From Paucibacter aquatile (GTDB taxonomy: Bacteria; Pseudomonadota; Gammaproteobacteria; Burkholderiales; Burkholderiaceae_C): a DNA stretch of 64,000 bases. The notes below the pieces were generated by a model, which was not told the origin of the DNA, ran no database searches, and worked only from the letters and a program-made list of their open reading frames with translations. The DNA is taken from assembly GCF_002885975.1 (NCBI RefSeq), contig NZ_POSP01000003.1, forward strand, positions 868,001 through 932,000. The letters run 5' to 3'. The translations under genes were made by a program, and so were the position numbers. Shown piece by piece: positions 34,255 through 42,898 of the stretch; the stretch's first letter is position 1, and each line of letters starts with the position of its first letter.

Positions 34255-35910
34255 TTGGCATCGGACACCTCGCCTCCTTCCGGCTCCTCCGCCAGTGGCG
34301 CTCCTCAGCGCCGCTGGCAAGCTGCCTGCCCCAACTGCGGCGCCACGGTGGAGTTCGCCTCGGCGGCCTCTGCCAGCGCCGTCTGCAGCTATTGCCGCAG
34401 CAGCCTGCTGCGCGAGGGCGAGGCCCTGCGCAAGATCGGCATCAGCGCCGAGCTGATCGAGGACTATTCGCCGCTTCAGATCGGCGCCAGCGGCCGCTAT
34501 GCCGGCGCGCCCTTCACCGTCGTCGGCCGCCAGCAGATCGCCTATGCCGAGGGCAGCTGGAACGAATGGCATGTGCTGTTCGATGGCGGACCGGCCGGCC
34601 CACGCTCGGGCTGGCTGGCCGAGGACAATGGCAGTTATGTCATGGCCTTCGAGGCGCCTCTCTCGGAAGCCGCCCCCAAGGCACAGGAACTGATTCTTGA
34701 CCGCAGCTTGCAACTGGCCGGCCAGCGCTGGACAGTGGCGGCCGTCACCCGCTGTCATCTGCGTGCCGCCCAAGGTGAGCTGCCACGCCCACCCCAGCTC
34801 GGAGCGGAGCGCCAGTACCTGGTGGCCGAGCTGCGCGGGCCCGGCAACGAAGTCGGCAGCCTCGACTTCAGCCCAGGACTCGCATCCAGCGACGCGGCGC
34901 CGATCTGGTCGCTCGGCCGCTCGATCCGGCTGGACGCCATGGCCATGCAGGGCCTGCGCGACGATGTCAACAGCAAAGACCTGAAATCGCGCAGCCTGGA
35001 ATGCCCCAGCTGCGGCGCCGCCCTGACGCCCAGCCTCAGCAGCACCCGCTCCATCGTCTGCGGCCAATGCCATGCCGTGGTGGACATCTCGCAAGGTGCC
35101 GGAGCCGATCTCGAACACTATGCCCAGAACAACGGCATGGAGCCGCAGCTGCGCCTGGGCAGCACCGGCATGCTGCAGACCGAGACTGGCCAGGCCATCA
35201 GCTGGCAGGTGGTGGGCTACCAGGAACGCTGCGACCTGCCCGAGAGCAGCGAGGACGAGCAGACCTTCTGGCGCGAGTACCTGCTCTACAACAAGATCGA
35301 GGGCTTCGCCTTTCTGGTCGACACCGAAGAGGGCTGGAGCCTGGTGCGGCCCCTGACCGGCGCCCCCGTCAGCAGCCGCGGGGATCGCATCGATTGGGGT
35401 GGCAAGAGCTACAAGAAGCGCTGGACCTATCAGGCCAAGGTCACTTATGTGCTGGGTGAGTTTTACTGGCAGGTCAGCCGTGACCAACGCACCCGGGTCA
35501 GCGACTACGAAGGCCAGGGCGAAGCCCGGCAGATGCTGCTCAGCCGCGAACAGACCGAGAACGAAGTGGTCTGGAGCCTCGGGCGCAAGCTTGATGCCGC
35601 CGTGGTGGCGCGGGCCTTCAAGCTGGCGCCCGAGCGCGCGGCCGCTCTGGGCCGCGATGCCAGCAGCCTCAGCGACGGCGGCGGCCTCTTGCGCAAGATC
35701 GTCATCGCCTTTTTCATCCTGCTGATCCTGGTCTTGCTGCTGCGCGCCTGCAGCAGCGACGATTGCCAGGCCTACAAGGACAACTACGGCGAAGCCAGCA
35801 GCGAGTACCAGCAATGCCGCAAATCCAGCGGCGCCCGTTACGGAACAAGCGGCGGCAGCTATGGCGGCTCCTACGGCGGCTACAGCAGCGGTGGCGGCGG
35901 CCACAAATAG
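34255..35910 (+). CDS. DUF4178 protein with two zinc ribbons and one membrane anchor
   Basis: The 551-residue protein has a C-x2-C zinc ribbon near the N terminus (QAACPNCGATVEF paired with AVCSYCRSSLL), a first DUF4178 domain (ELIEDYSPLQIGASGRYAGA to about residue 180), a second ribbon (LECPSCGAALTP with SIVCGQCHAVV), a second DUF4178 domain (MEPQLRLGSTGMLQTETGQA to about residue 460), a membrane segment (IVIAFFILLILVLLLRAC) and a Ser/Gly/Tyr-rich tail (SGGSYGGSYGGYSSGGGG). The function of DUF4178 is not established. The start is TTG at 34255; no ATG lies near. Co-directional with the SPFH gene upstream and DUF350 downstream, with short gaps, it forms a probable three-gene operon. Confidence 0.75.
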   Translation: MASDTSPPSGSSASGAPQRRWQAACPNCGATVEFASAASASAVCSYCRSSLLREGEALRKIGISAELIEDYSPLQIGASGRYAGAPFTVVGRQQIAYAEGSWNEWHVLFDGGPAGPRSGWLAEDNGSYVMAFEAPLSEAAPKAQELILDRSLQLAGQRWTVAAVTRCHLRAAQGELPRPPQLGAERQYLVAELRGPGNEVGSLDFSPGLASSDAAPIWSLGRSIRLDAMAMQGLRDDVNSKDLKSRSLECPSCGAALTPSLSSTRSIVCGQCHAVVDISQGAGADLEHYAQNNGMEPQLRLGSTGMLQTETGQAISWQVVGYQERCDLPESSEDEQTFWREYLLYNKIEGFAFLVDTEEGWSLVRPLTGAPVSSRGDRIDWGGKSYKKRWTYQAKVTYVLGEFYWQVSRDQRTRVSDYEGQGEARQMLLSREQTENEVVWSLGRKLDAAVVARAFKLAPERAAALGRDASSLSDGGGLLRKIVIAFFILLILVLLLRACSSDDCQAYKDNYGEASSEYQQCRKSSGARYGTSGGSYGGSYGGYSSGGGGHK

Positions 35911-35962
35911 CCAAACGTCCAGGCCACAACCCGTTCACGCAAGATTTGAGGAGATCCACATC

Positions 35963-36193
35963 ATGGACCACAGCGCTTTCGAATGGCTCAAGCCCGGCAT
36001 CGTGCTGGGCTCCATCCTCTACGCCCTGATCGGCGTGCTGGTCTTCTGGATCAGCTTCGTCATCATCGACAAGCTCACCCCCTACAAGCTCTGGGAAGAA
36101 ATCGTCGAGCACAAGAATATCGCCCTGGCCATTGTGGTGGGCGCGATGTGCATCTCGATCGGTCAGATCGTCGCCGCTGCCATCCACGGCTGA
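35963..36193 (+). CDS. DUF350 (YjfL-type) small membrane protein
   Basis: The 76-residue protein has two membrane segments, ILYALIGVLVFWISFVIIDK and IALAIVVGAMCISIGQIVAA, separated by LTPYKLWEEIVEHKN. This is one unit of the DUF350 fold; E. coli YjfL has two. GAGGAGA lies eight bases before the ATG at 35963, so translation is well supported. DUF350 proteins occur with PspA-like, SPFH and polyamine or glutathionylspermidine-related genes and are thought to act in membrane stress; no activity is proven. It ends the SPFH-DUF4178-DUF350 operon, and the next gene is convergent. Confidence 0.8.
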   Translation: MDHSAFEWLKPGIVLGSILYALIGVLVFWISFVIIDKLTPYKLWEEIVEHKNIALAIVVGAMCISIGQIVAAAIHG

Positions 36194-36211
36194 GCGCCGT
36201 CACCCCAAGCC

Positions 36212-36574
36212 TCAGGCCAGCGGCGGCAAGCCATGCGCGGCGCGGGCACGCTGGCACTTCTCATCGCCGGCCTGCAACTCGTGGCAGGGGCTGGGGCGCT
36301 GGGCATAGATACTGCACGCCACATGCTGGCCGACCTGCCCACCCAGCGCTTCACAGCGCGGGGATTTGCGATTGGTGCCGGCCATGCAGCTCAGGTGGGG
36401 CGTGAGTGGCTCCACCCATCGCGCGTTCAACTCGGCCGCCTCGGCCCAGTAGAACGAGACGCGAAAAAACGCGCAACACGCGCCGCACGCCTGGCACGGG
36501 CTGGTGTGCTGGGAGGCCGCAGGGATAGGAACAGAGGACGAATGGGGCGGGTTGCAGGAAGGGGCCTGGCTCAT
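36212..36574 (-). CDS. YkgJ-family cysteine-cluster protein
   Basis: A 120-residue protein with the YkgJ cysteine pattern: CQACGACCAFFRVSFYWAE (C-x2-C-x2-C-C), then a later SCMAGT, CEALGGQVGQHVACSIYAQR and PSPCHELQAGDEKC. The cysteines are believed to bind zinc or an iron-sulphur cluster; the role is unknown. The ATG at 36574 is used; an ATG three codons earlier at 36583 is equally in frame. It is transcribed opposite to the DUF350 operon and together with the PEP-CTERM gene upstream splits that operon from the aminopropyltransferase pair. Confidence 0.75.
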   Translation of the reverse strand: MSQAPSCNPPHSSSVPIPAASQHTSPCQACGACCAFFRVSFYWAEAAELNARWVEPLTPHLSCMAGTNRKSPRCEALGGQVGQHVACSIYAQRPSPCHELQAGDEKCQRARAAHGLPPLA

Positions 36575-36675
36575 CGCGATCAAGTAACAGGAAGCGAACA
36601 GACAGCCAGTATTTTTGCAAACTCTGCCAATCCCTCTTGCCCAAGAGCCCCTGCGGCATGGCGCGCCGCGCCGAC

Positions 36676-37338
36676 TCAGAGGCCGCGATGACGACGAGCA
36701 CGCGTCAGGCCCAGGACCGCCAGTGCGGTCAGGGCCAGCGCCAGCGACTGCGGCTCCGGAACCTGGCTGGCCGTGGCTTGCACGCCGTTGATGAAGCTGG
36801 TGCGGTCATAGCTGCCCAGGTTCAGACTGCGGAACTCCAGCAGACCCGAGCCGCTGGCGGTGAAGCTCAGCTGATGCTGGCGCCAAGCCTGACCGGCCTG
36901 GGTGGAGAAAGTACCGAGCTCGGTGCCGGCAAAGTAGACGCTGTAGCTTTGCAGGCCCGACCAGTTGCTGCGACCGGCGTCGAACCAGCTCAGTTCCACC
37001 AGACTGGCCGTGGCCAGGTTCAAGGTTTGCGAAATGTTGGCGCCATTGCCTTGCAACCCGAGCACAAAGCTGCCCAGATTGCCGCTGGCGTTGCCCAGGT
37101 TGCTGGGCGTGCCCCAGGCGCTGCTGTTGGCGCCAATGACCACGGTGCCGTTGCCCGTGCTGCTCCAGCCGGCAAAGGCGCAGCCCGCAGAACTGGTGTA
37201 GCAATAGCCATTGGCATTGCTGCCGGTCTGGCTCTCAAAGCCGCCGTTGCTGACGATGCCGGCTTGCGCCACACCAGCGCCCAACAAGCTCAAGAGGGCG
37301 GCGCAGCGGGTCCAAGCGTTCATGGTCTGGGTCTTCAT
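36676..37338 (-). CDS. PEP-CTERM protein, small
   Basis: The 220-residue product has a signal peptide (TRCAALLSLLGAGVAQA before GIVSNG), a carbohydrate-binding-like mature domain opening with the frequent PEP-CTERM wording IVSNGGFESQTG, and a C-terminal sorting signal VPEPQSLALALTALAVLGL followed by TRARRHRGL. It should be exported and processed by an exosortase. AGGA seven bases before the ATG at 37338 supports the start. Two cysteines (GYCYTSSAGCAF) may form a disulphide. It is a monocistronic-looking gene between the YkgJ gene and the aminopropyltransferase gene, which is divergent from it. Confidence 0.85.
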   Translation of the reverse strand: MKTQTMNAWTRCAALLSLLGAGVAQAGIVSNGGFESQTGSNANGYCYTSSAGCAFAGWSSTGNGTVVIGANSSAWGTPSNLGNASGNLGSFVLGLQGNGANISQTLNLATASLVELSWFDAGRSNWSGLQSYSVYFAGTELGTFSTQAGQAWRQHQLSFTASGSGLLEFRSLNLGSYDRTSFINGVQATASQVPEPQSLALALTALAVLGLTRARRHRGL

Positions 37339-37595
37339 CGAAAGGTCCTGGTGTCGTGGCTGTGGAATGAAACCAGTGTCAGCGCAAATTCCGGGCCCAC
37401 CCGGAAGCTGCGGTGACGCAGTTCACACTCGCGCCACCCATCCTTGCCCAACCCCCTCAAATCAAGGGCGGGCCGACTGCTGCAGATTTGCAACAGCAAC
37501 TCGCCAGGCCCGGAGCCACCCTGAAGCGCCCTGCACCGAATCAGCCGCGGCGCAGCGGCCACAATGCAGCACCCGAAAAAAGAGCCCTGGACTCC

Positions 37596-39206
37596 ATGAG
37601 CCTCACGCCACCTCCTTCGCACGCCGAAACGACCGAGCCCGCCAGCCCTGACTCGCCTGAGGCCGGGCGCATCTCCCTGCACGAAGTGCTGCTGCTGGTC
37701 AGCGTGTTTGTGGTGGCGGCCTGCGGCCTGGTCTACGAGCTGGCTGCCGGGGCGCTGGCCAGTTATCTGCTCGGTGATTCGGTGCTGCAGTTCTCCACCA
37801 TCATCGGCACCTACCTCTTCGCCATGGGCCTGGGTTCCTGGCTGAGCCGCTACGTCGAGCGTCAGCTGGTGGCGCAGTTCCTGAAGATCGAGCTGCTGGT
37901 GGGCTTGATCGGCGGCCTGATGCCGGCCGCCCTGTTCCTGGCTCACAGCCTGCTGCCGCCCGGGCAACAGGCGGCCTTCCGGGTGCTGCTGTACGGCCTG
38001 GTGCTGCTGGTCGGCGCCCTGGTGGGCCTGGAGATCCCGCTGGTGATGCGCATCCTCAAGAAGCAGTTCCGCCACCGCTATGCCTTGCGCGATCTGGTAT
38101 CCCAGGTACTGACCTTCGACTACCTCGGCGCCCTGGTCGTGGCCCTGGCCTTCCCGCTGCTGCTGGTGCCGCATCTGGGCCTGGTGCGCACGGGCTTGTT
38201 CTTCGGCCTGCTCAATGTGGGCGTGGCAGTCTGGGCCCTGTTTCTCTTTCGCAGCGAGCTGCGGGCCTGGCGCAGCCACGCCCTGGCCTGTGGGCTGAGC
38301 GTGCTGCTTCTCGTGCTGGGCATGTTGATGGCCGAGCGGCTCAACACCTGGGCCGAAGATCGCTTCTACGGCGAGCACATCATCGTGCGCGAGAGCAGCG
38401 ACTACCAGCGCGTGGTGGTGACCTCGGGCCAGGCCGGCACGCGCTTGTTCCTGAACGGCAATCTGCAGTTCCATTCGCGCGACGAATACCGTTACCACGA
38501 AGCCCTGGTCCACCCCGCCATGGCCGGCCACGGCGCGCCCAAACGGGTGCTGGTGCTGGGCGGTGGTGATGGCATGGCCGTGCGCGAGGTGCTGCGCTAC
38601 CCCAGCGTTGAGCAGGTGACCCTGGTCGAGCTGGACCCGCACATGACCCGGCTGTTCTCCACCCTGCCCTTGTTGCGCCAGCTCAACCGCGATGCCCTGC
38701 TCAGCCCCAAGCTGCGCATCGTCAACACCGATGCCTTTGGCTGGCTGGAGCAGCAACCGCCCGACGAGCGCTTCGATGTGATCGTGATCGACTTCCCAGA
38801 CCCCAGCAACTTCTCGCTGGGCAAGCTCTACAGCAGCAGCTTCTACCGCCTGATCGATCAACGCCTCAACGCGGGTGGCTATGCCGTGGTGCAAACCACC
38901 TCGCCCCTGATTGCCCGTCGCAGCTTCTGGACCGTGGTAAGCACCCTGGAGTCGGCTGGCTTGAGCACCACGCCCTACCACGCCCATGTACCCAGCTTCG
39001 GTGAATGGGGCTTTGTGCTGGCCGGCCGCCGTCCCTGGGCCCTGCCGAGACAACTGCCCGAGGGCTTGCGATTCCTGAGCCTCGGCGGCCTGCCGGCGCT
39101 GCTGGACTTTCCGCCAGATATGGCCCGTGTGCCCACCGAGATCAACCGTCTGTCCAACCAGATCCTGGTCCATGAGTTCGAGGCCGAATGGGGCAAGGTG
39201 CATTGA
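37596..39206 (+). CDS. Membrane-bound spermidine synthase-like aminopropyltransferase
   Basis: The 536-residue protein has seven or so N-terminal membrane segments (HEVLLLVSVFVVAACGLVYE to about residue 250) fused to a C-terminal spermidine-synthase fold: VLVLGGGDGMAVREVLRYPS for the SAM-binding motif, VTLVELDPHMTRLF, and VIVIDFPDPSNFSLGKLYSS with the catalytic aspartate region. It likely moves an aminopropyl group from decarboxylated SAM to a polyamine at the membrane. The ATG at 37596 precedes a Pro-rich cytoplasmic tail. Its stop shares a base with the ATG of the flavin oxidase gene. No SAM decarboxylase gene is present in the window. Confidence 0.85.
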   Translation: MSLTPPPSHAETTEPASPDSPEAGRISLHEVLLLVSVFVVAACGLVYELAAGALASYLLGDSVLQFSTIIGTYLFAMGLGSWLSRYVERQLVAQFLKIELLVGLIGGLMPAALFLAHSLLPPGQQAAFRVLLYGLVLLVGALVGLEIPLVMRILKKQFRHRYALRDLVSQVLTFDYLGALVVALAFPLLLVPHLGLVRTGLFFGLLNVGVAVWALFLFRSELRAWRSHALACGLSVLLLVLGMLMAERLNTWAEDRFYGEHIIVRESSDYQRVVVTSGQAGTRLFLNGNLQFHSRDEYRYHEALVHPAMAGHGAPKRVLVLGGGDGMAVREVLRYPSVEQVTLVELDPHMTRLFSTLPLLRQLNRDALLSPKLRIVNTDAFGWLEQQPPDERFDVIVIDFPDPSNFSLGKLYSSSFYRLIDQRLNAGGYAVVQTTSPLIARRSFWTVVSTLESAGLSTTPYHAHVPSFGEWGFVLAGRRPWALPRQLPEGLRFLSLGGLPALLDFPPDMARVPTEINRLSNQILVHEFEAEWGKVH

Positions 39207-40837
39207 TGGACTGGAGTCGGCGCGAGTTCCTGCAAGCGGCCGCAGGCGCAGGCGCAGGCGCCTCGCTGCTGCTGGCGGGCTGCGAAGCCCAACAGGCAGA
39301 GCTGGCCCAGCTGCCCGGCGCCTGGCTGGGCGCCAGCGCCGAGCGTGGCCACCGCCTGCGTGGGCCCCTCCCTGCGGCTCAGAGCGCGCCAGCCCTGCCC
39401 CTGCAGCGCCGCCACGTGCTCATCGTCGGCGGTGGCATCGCGGGCTTGGCCTGCGCGCGCGGCCTGAGCCAGGCCGGCCTGGACGACTTCGCCCTGCTGG
39501 AGCTGGAAGACCAGGTCGGCGGCAACAGCCGCGGCCATCGCATGGGCGGCATGGCCTGCCCCATGGGCGCGCATTACCTGCCGCTGCCGGGGCCTCAGTC
39601 TCACGAGGTCTACCAGTTGCTGGAGCAGCTGGGGCTGGTTCGCCAGGAGCTGGGCCGAGCCGTCTGGGACGAGCGTTACCTCTGCCACAGCCCGCAGGAG
39701 CGCCTGTTCTTCGAGGGCCAGTGGCACGAAGGCCTGCTCCCTCCCGAGCCCAGCCCGAATGCCCTGGCCCAGCTGCGCCGCTTCGAGCAGGCGGTGGAGC
39801 ACGCACAGCGCGAGCTGGGTTTTGCCATGCCCAGCCATCGCGCGCCCTGGACGCCAGCCCATGCGGCACTCGACAGCCAGAGCTTTGCGGCCTGGCTCCA
39901 AGCCCAGGGCCTGAACGAGCCCACGCTGCGCTGGTACCTCGACTATTGCTGCCGCGATGACTACGGCACGTCCAGCGAAGGAGTTTCGGCCTGGGCCGGT
40001 CTGCACTACTTTGCCAGCCGCCATGGCTTTCATGCGCCAGGCGCCGACAGCATCGAGCGCGAACCGGTGCTGACCTGGCCGCAAGGCAATGCCTTCCTCA
40101 GCGAGGCGATGGCGGCCCCCTTGCGTGAGCGCATCCATGCCGGTCGCACGGTGCTGCGCATCGAAGCCGGCAAGCACGACATCAGCCTGCGCGTCTGGAA
40201 TGAAGGCCTGCAACGCGAGGAAGGCTGGCAGTGCCAGCACCTGGTGCTGGCCACGCCCTTGTTCATGGCCCAGCGCCTGCTGGGCCCCGGTCTTGCCGCG
40301 CTCGACGAGGTGGTCGCGCAGCAAGCCCACGCGCCCTGGCTGGTCGCCAATCTGCAGCTCAAGCAGCCGCTGCTGCAGCGCCTGGGCGCCCCGCCCGCCT
40401 GGGACAACGTCATTTACGGCAGCCAGGCGCTGGGCTACGTCGACGCCATGCATCAAAGCCTTCGCCCGGTGAGCGGCCCGACCGTGCTGAGCGCCTACTG
40501 GGCGCTGCCTCAATCTCGCCGCGGAGAATTGCTGCGCTCAGACAGACGACACTGGCTGACCCAGGTGCTGGCGGAGTTGAGCGCTGTTCATCCAGATCTG
40601 CCCACCCAGCTGGAACGCGCCGACCTCGTGCGCTGGGGCCATGCCATGAGCATTCCGAGCCCAGGCTTGCGGGGCTCATCGGCCCTGCGGGCGCTGCGGA
40701 ACTTGCCCGGGCGCGTCCACTTCGCCCACAGCGACCTGGCCGCCTACTCCGTGTTCGAGGAGGCCTACACCCTGGGATATGAAACGGCGACGACAGTCGC
40801 AAAATTCACCACCAACAACCCGATAAAATCATCTTAG
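39206..40837 (+). CDS. Tat-exported lipoprotein, FAD-dependent amine-oxidase-like
   Basis: The 543-residue protein starts with a twin-arginine signal (WSRREFLQAAAGAGAGASLL) that ends in a lipobox (LLLAGC), so it should be exported folded and lipid-anchored. The mature part has an FAD-binding motif (VLIVGGGIAGLACARGLSQA, then LLELEDQVGGNSRGH) and the C-terminal flavin motif found in amine oxidases (SDLAAYSVFEEAYTLGYETA). The middle region is unlike well-known monoamine oxidases. It overlaps the aminopropyltransferase gene by one base, so translation is coupled; polyamine oxidation is a natural but unproven role. The operon is split from the SPFH/DUF4178/DUF350 genes by two opposite-strand genes. 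Confidence 0.8.
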   Translation: MDWSRREFLQAAAGAGAGASLLLAGCEAQQAELAQLPGAWLGASAERGHRLRGPLPAAQSAPALPLQRRHVLIVGGGIAGLACARGLSQAGLDDFALLELEDQVGGNSRGHRMGGMACPMGAHYLPLPGPQSHEVYQLLEQLGLVRQELGRAVWDERYLCHSPQERLFFEGQWHEGLLPPEPSPNALAQLRRFEQAVEHAQRELGFAMPSHRAPWTPAHAALDSQSFAAWLQAQGLNEPTLRWYLDYCCRDDYGTSSEGVSAWAGLHYFASRHGFHAPGADSIEREPVLTWPQGNAFLSEAMAAPLRERIHAGRTVLRIEAGKHDISLRVWNEGLQREEGWQCQHLVLATPLFMAQRLLGPGLAALDEVVAQQAHAPWLVANLQLKQPLLQRLGAPPAWDNVIYGSQALGYVDAMHQSLRPVSGPTVLSAYWALPQSRRGELLRSDRRHWLTQVLAELSAVHPDLPTQLERADLVRWGHAMSIPSPGLRGSSALRALRNLPGRVHFAHSDLAAYSVFEEAYTLGYETATTVAKFTTNNPIKSS

Positions 40838-40983
40838 GTAGCAATTTTCAGCACCAAGCGGCAGTTCGGCAGCACTTGCACAGGCGGACGCGACACCCGG
40901 TGAAGCGATGGTTAGAGTGCGAAGCATCTCCCGAGGGGGAGCTTGATTTGAACCACAACTTTTCCTTGAAAGCAGTCCACACC

Positions 40984-41523
40984 ATGAACAAGTTCATCGC
41001 CGCCGCCGCCCTGGCCCTGATCGCTGGTACCGCCTCTGCTGCCCCTGGCACAGACAGCAACTTCTACATCGGCGCCGACATCGGCTCGAGCAAATTCAAA
41101 GTCGATGGAGAGTCCGGCTCCAAGACCGGCTTCGGCGCCACCCTGGGCTACACCCTGAACCCGAACGTCGCTTTTGAACTGAGCGCACGTCGTTTGGGCA
41201 CTTGGAAGGAAGGCAGCGTCTCTGCCAAGGCCAATGCGCTGCAAGCTTCGGTGTTGGGCATCGCCCCGATCACCAATGAGTTCTCGCTCTACGGCCGTCT
41301 GGGCGTGGGCCGCAACTCCTTGACCGTGACCGAAGGCGGCTACAACGGCACGGAACGCAAGACCAAGGCCTTGTTCGGCCTGGGCGCCAGCTACCAGCTG
41401 GCCAAGAACGTCAGCCTGCGTGGCGAGTACATGAACCTGGGCAGCAACAAGCTGGGTTCGGGCGCCGACACCGTGACGGTCAAGATGCACCAGTTCAATG
41501 TGGGCGTGAACTACGCCTTCTGA
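40984..41523 (+). CDS. Small outer-membrane beta-barrel protein, paralogue 1
   Basis: The 179-residue protein has a signal peptide (MNKFIAAAALALIAGTASA before APGTDS) and an OmpA/OmpW-like eight-strand barrel with alternating patterns (SNFYIGADIGSSKFKVDG to MHQFNVGVNYAF) and a terminal Phe for BAM recognition. It is highly similar to the protein encoded at 43696-44226, including IAPITNEFSLYGRLGVGRNS. The role is unknown; such proteins act as small porins or stress-induced envelope proteins. A terminator hairpin follows. The 146-base leader from 40838 holds no other gene. Confidence 0.8.
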   Translation: MNKFIAAAALALIAGTASAAPGTDSNFYIGADIGSSKFKVDGESGSKTGFGATLGYTLNPNVAFELSARRLGTWKEGSVSAKANALQASVLGIAPITNEFSLYGRLGVGRNSLTVTEGGYNGTERKTKALFGLGASYQLAKNVSLRGEYMNLGSNKLGSGADTVTVKMHQFNVGVNYAF

Positions 41524-41588
41524 ACCTGAATCAAGCTGAGGCCTCGTCACCTCTGACACGAGTGCCTCAGCCCGTGTGAATCGTGACA

Positions 41589-41614
41589 AGCCCCGCAGCC
41601 GCGGGGCTTTCGCT
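41589..41614 (+). terminator. Intrinsic terminator after outer-membrane paralogue 1
   Basis: Perfect stem AGCCCCGC/GCGGGGCT around AGCC (41589-41608), followed by TTTCGC. The same 20-base stem-loop closes the paralogue at 44256. Confidence 0.8.
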
Positions 41615-41660
41615 TTGGCAGAAGCAAACCGTGCTCCCTCGCCTGGCCGGGCCCAAGCCC

Positions 41661-42776
41661 TCATCCCGAACGCAAGGCCAGGGCCGCGGCCTGCACATAG
41701 CGGCGGTCTCCATACACCGCCATTTCATCGCCACAGGCATGCACCAACTTGATCGCGTGATCGTCCTTGGAACCGCATGCGGCGGCCGCAAGCTCGGGCC
41801 ATGACAGAAGCGGTGAGGCCTCATTCGCCTGCGGCCGAACCTGCACCCGTCCCGCCAGATAGGCGGCCACAAAGGCTTGCCCGAGCAGGTGTTGAACCGC
41901 AGGATCCACATGCAAGCGCTGGGGCAGCCAGGGCAGAAGCACCCGCAAGGCGCGCAGGCCGGTGATCATGTGCAAGACCGTGAAATTGCCGCTGGCCAGG
42001 TAGTAGCCCAGGGCCAAATGGGCCAGCTGAGCCACCCGCTGCGCCAAAAGAGATTCGGGCTCAAGGCCGTGAACCAGCTCCGCATACAAAGGCGTGGCAC
42101 TGGCCTCCTGCATGCGCAGGAAGATCAGCGGCGCCTCACTGCGCCAGCCACGCGCACCGTCCACCAGGGCTTGCGACCACGCGGCCAAGTCCATCGCCCT
42201 GCCAGGTGGCGATGCGGGCGATGCCATGGTCGATGGCGGTGGTGATGGCGGGGGTGATGGCGGGGGTGATGGCGGCGGGGGCAAAGTCTGCCAACGGCAG
42301 GCCCAGTAGGCCAAAGCCGAGGCCAGTTCGCCATCATGGCCGCCCTCCACCGCATGTGCAGTACGAATCAGGCCGTGAAAGGCCACGGCCGACATGCCGG
42401 GCAGCAACACCGGCAGGGCTTGGCCCAGCAGTTCATCACGCCCGCGACGGGCCAGCTCTTCGGCAAAGCTGCAACGCAGATCGGCAAAAGCGTCGAACTG
42501 CCCCATGGCCTCGCGCCAGTCGGGCAATACCTGGCCAGCCTCGTCCAGACGTCGGCCTTCGAAACGGGCTGCATAGGTCGACGCAAAGCCCTCAAGCTGT
42601 TCCGCTTCTGCACCGAGCTGATACAAGGCATGCACGGCCATGGGCAGGTGGCTGCTGAGCTGATCGCCGTACTCGGGAGGATGGTCCTGAATTTGGTCCA
42701 GGCTGGCATGCAGCGCGGCGAGAGTCGCGAGAGCACGTGGTGCTTGATGGGCTGGATGTGCGGGATGTAGGTTCAT
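41661..42776 (-). CDS. Questin oxidase-like protein (DUF4243)
   Basis: The 371-residue protein resembles the questin oxidase family: HPPEYGDQLSSHLPMAVHAL with family histidines, ELLGQALPVLLPGMSAVAFH, and later SGNFTVLHMITGLRALRVLL and a C-terminal KLVHACGDEMAVYGDRRYVQ. Fungal questin oxidase is a Baeyer-Villiger-type ring-opening enzyme; bacterial members are uncharacterised. A 17-residue proline spacer (PPPPSPPPSPPPSPPPS) separates two halves and comes from a 12-bp tandem repeat. The ATG at 42776 is preceded by GAGG at a nine-base spacing. It is divergent from soxR across a SoxR-type operator, so redox-cycling compounds may induce it, which would suit an enzyme acting on quinones. Confidence 0.7.
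   Translation of the reverse strand: MNLHPAHPAHQAPRALATLAALHASLDQIQDHPPEYGDQLSSHLPMAVHALYQLGAEAEQLEGFASTYAARFEGRRLDEAGQVLPDWREAMGQFDAFADLRCSFAEELARRGRDELLGQALPVLLPGMSAVAFHGLIRTAHAVEGGHDGELASALAYWACRWQTLPPPPSPPPSPPPSPPPSTMASPASPPGRAMDLAAWSQALVDGARGWRSEAPLIFLRMQEASATPLYAELVHGLEPESLLAQRVAQLAHLALGYYLASGNFTVLHMITGLRALRVLLPWLPQRLHVDPAVQHLLGQAFVAAYLAGRVQVRPQANEASPLLSWPELAAAACGSKDDHAIKLVHACGDEMAVYGDRRYVQAAALALRSG
42231..42281. repeat. 12-bp tandem repeat coding for a Pro/Ser linker
   Basis: About four copies of a GGTGATGGCGGG-type 12-mer (plus-strand reading) lie inside the questin-oxidase-like gene. They encode the PPPSPPPSPPPS linker on the minus strand. Copy-number change would alter linker length in four-residue steps without shifting frame. 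Confidence 0.85.
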
Positions 42777-42820
42777 GGTGCGAGACCTCGGCTGCTGTGA
42801 AGAGGCCTCTATACTCAAAG

Positions 42821-42836
42821 TTCAAGTGAACTTGAA
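42821..42836. promoter_or_regulatory. SoxR-type operator
   Basis: The palindrome TTCAAGTGAACTTGAA lies between the questin-oxidase-like gene and soxR. On the minus strand it falls in a 19-bp spacer between TTGACT and GAGTAT, the long-spacer promoter layout that MerR-family activators need. It fits the known SoxR box (CCTCAAGTTNACTTGAGG) with a few changes at the edges. Confidence 0.75.
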
Positions 42837-42898
42837 GTCAAGCCCGTTCTGTCGCTTGGCCCTGCATGCCGCAAGGGCATTCAAATGCAGCCCCATCC

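Noticed and set aside
32964..34268. An extension of moaE upstream to a 602-residue protein
   Set aside because: The extra 435 residues are antisense to the SPFH gene and carry no family similarity; MoaE begins at 32963.
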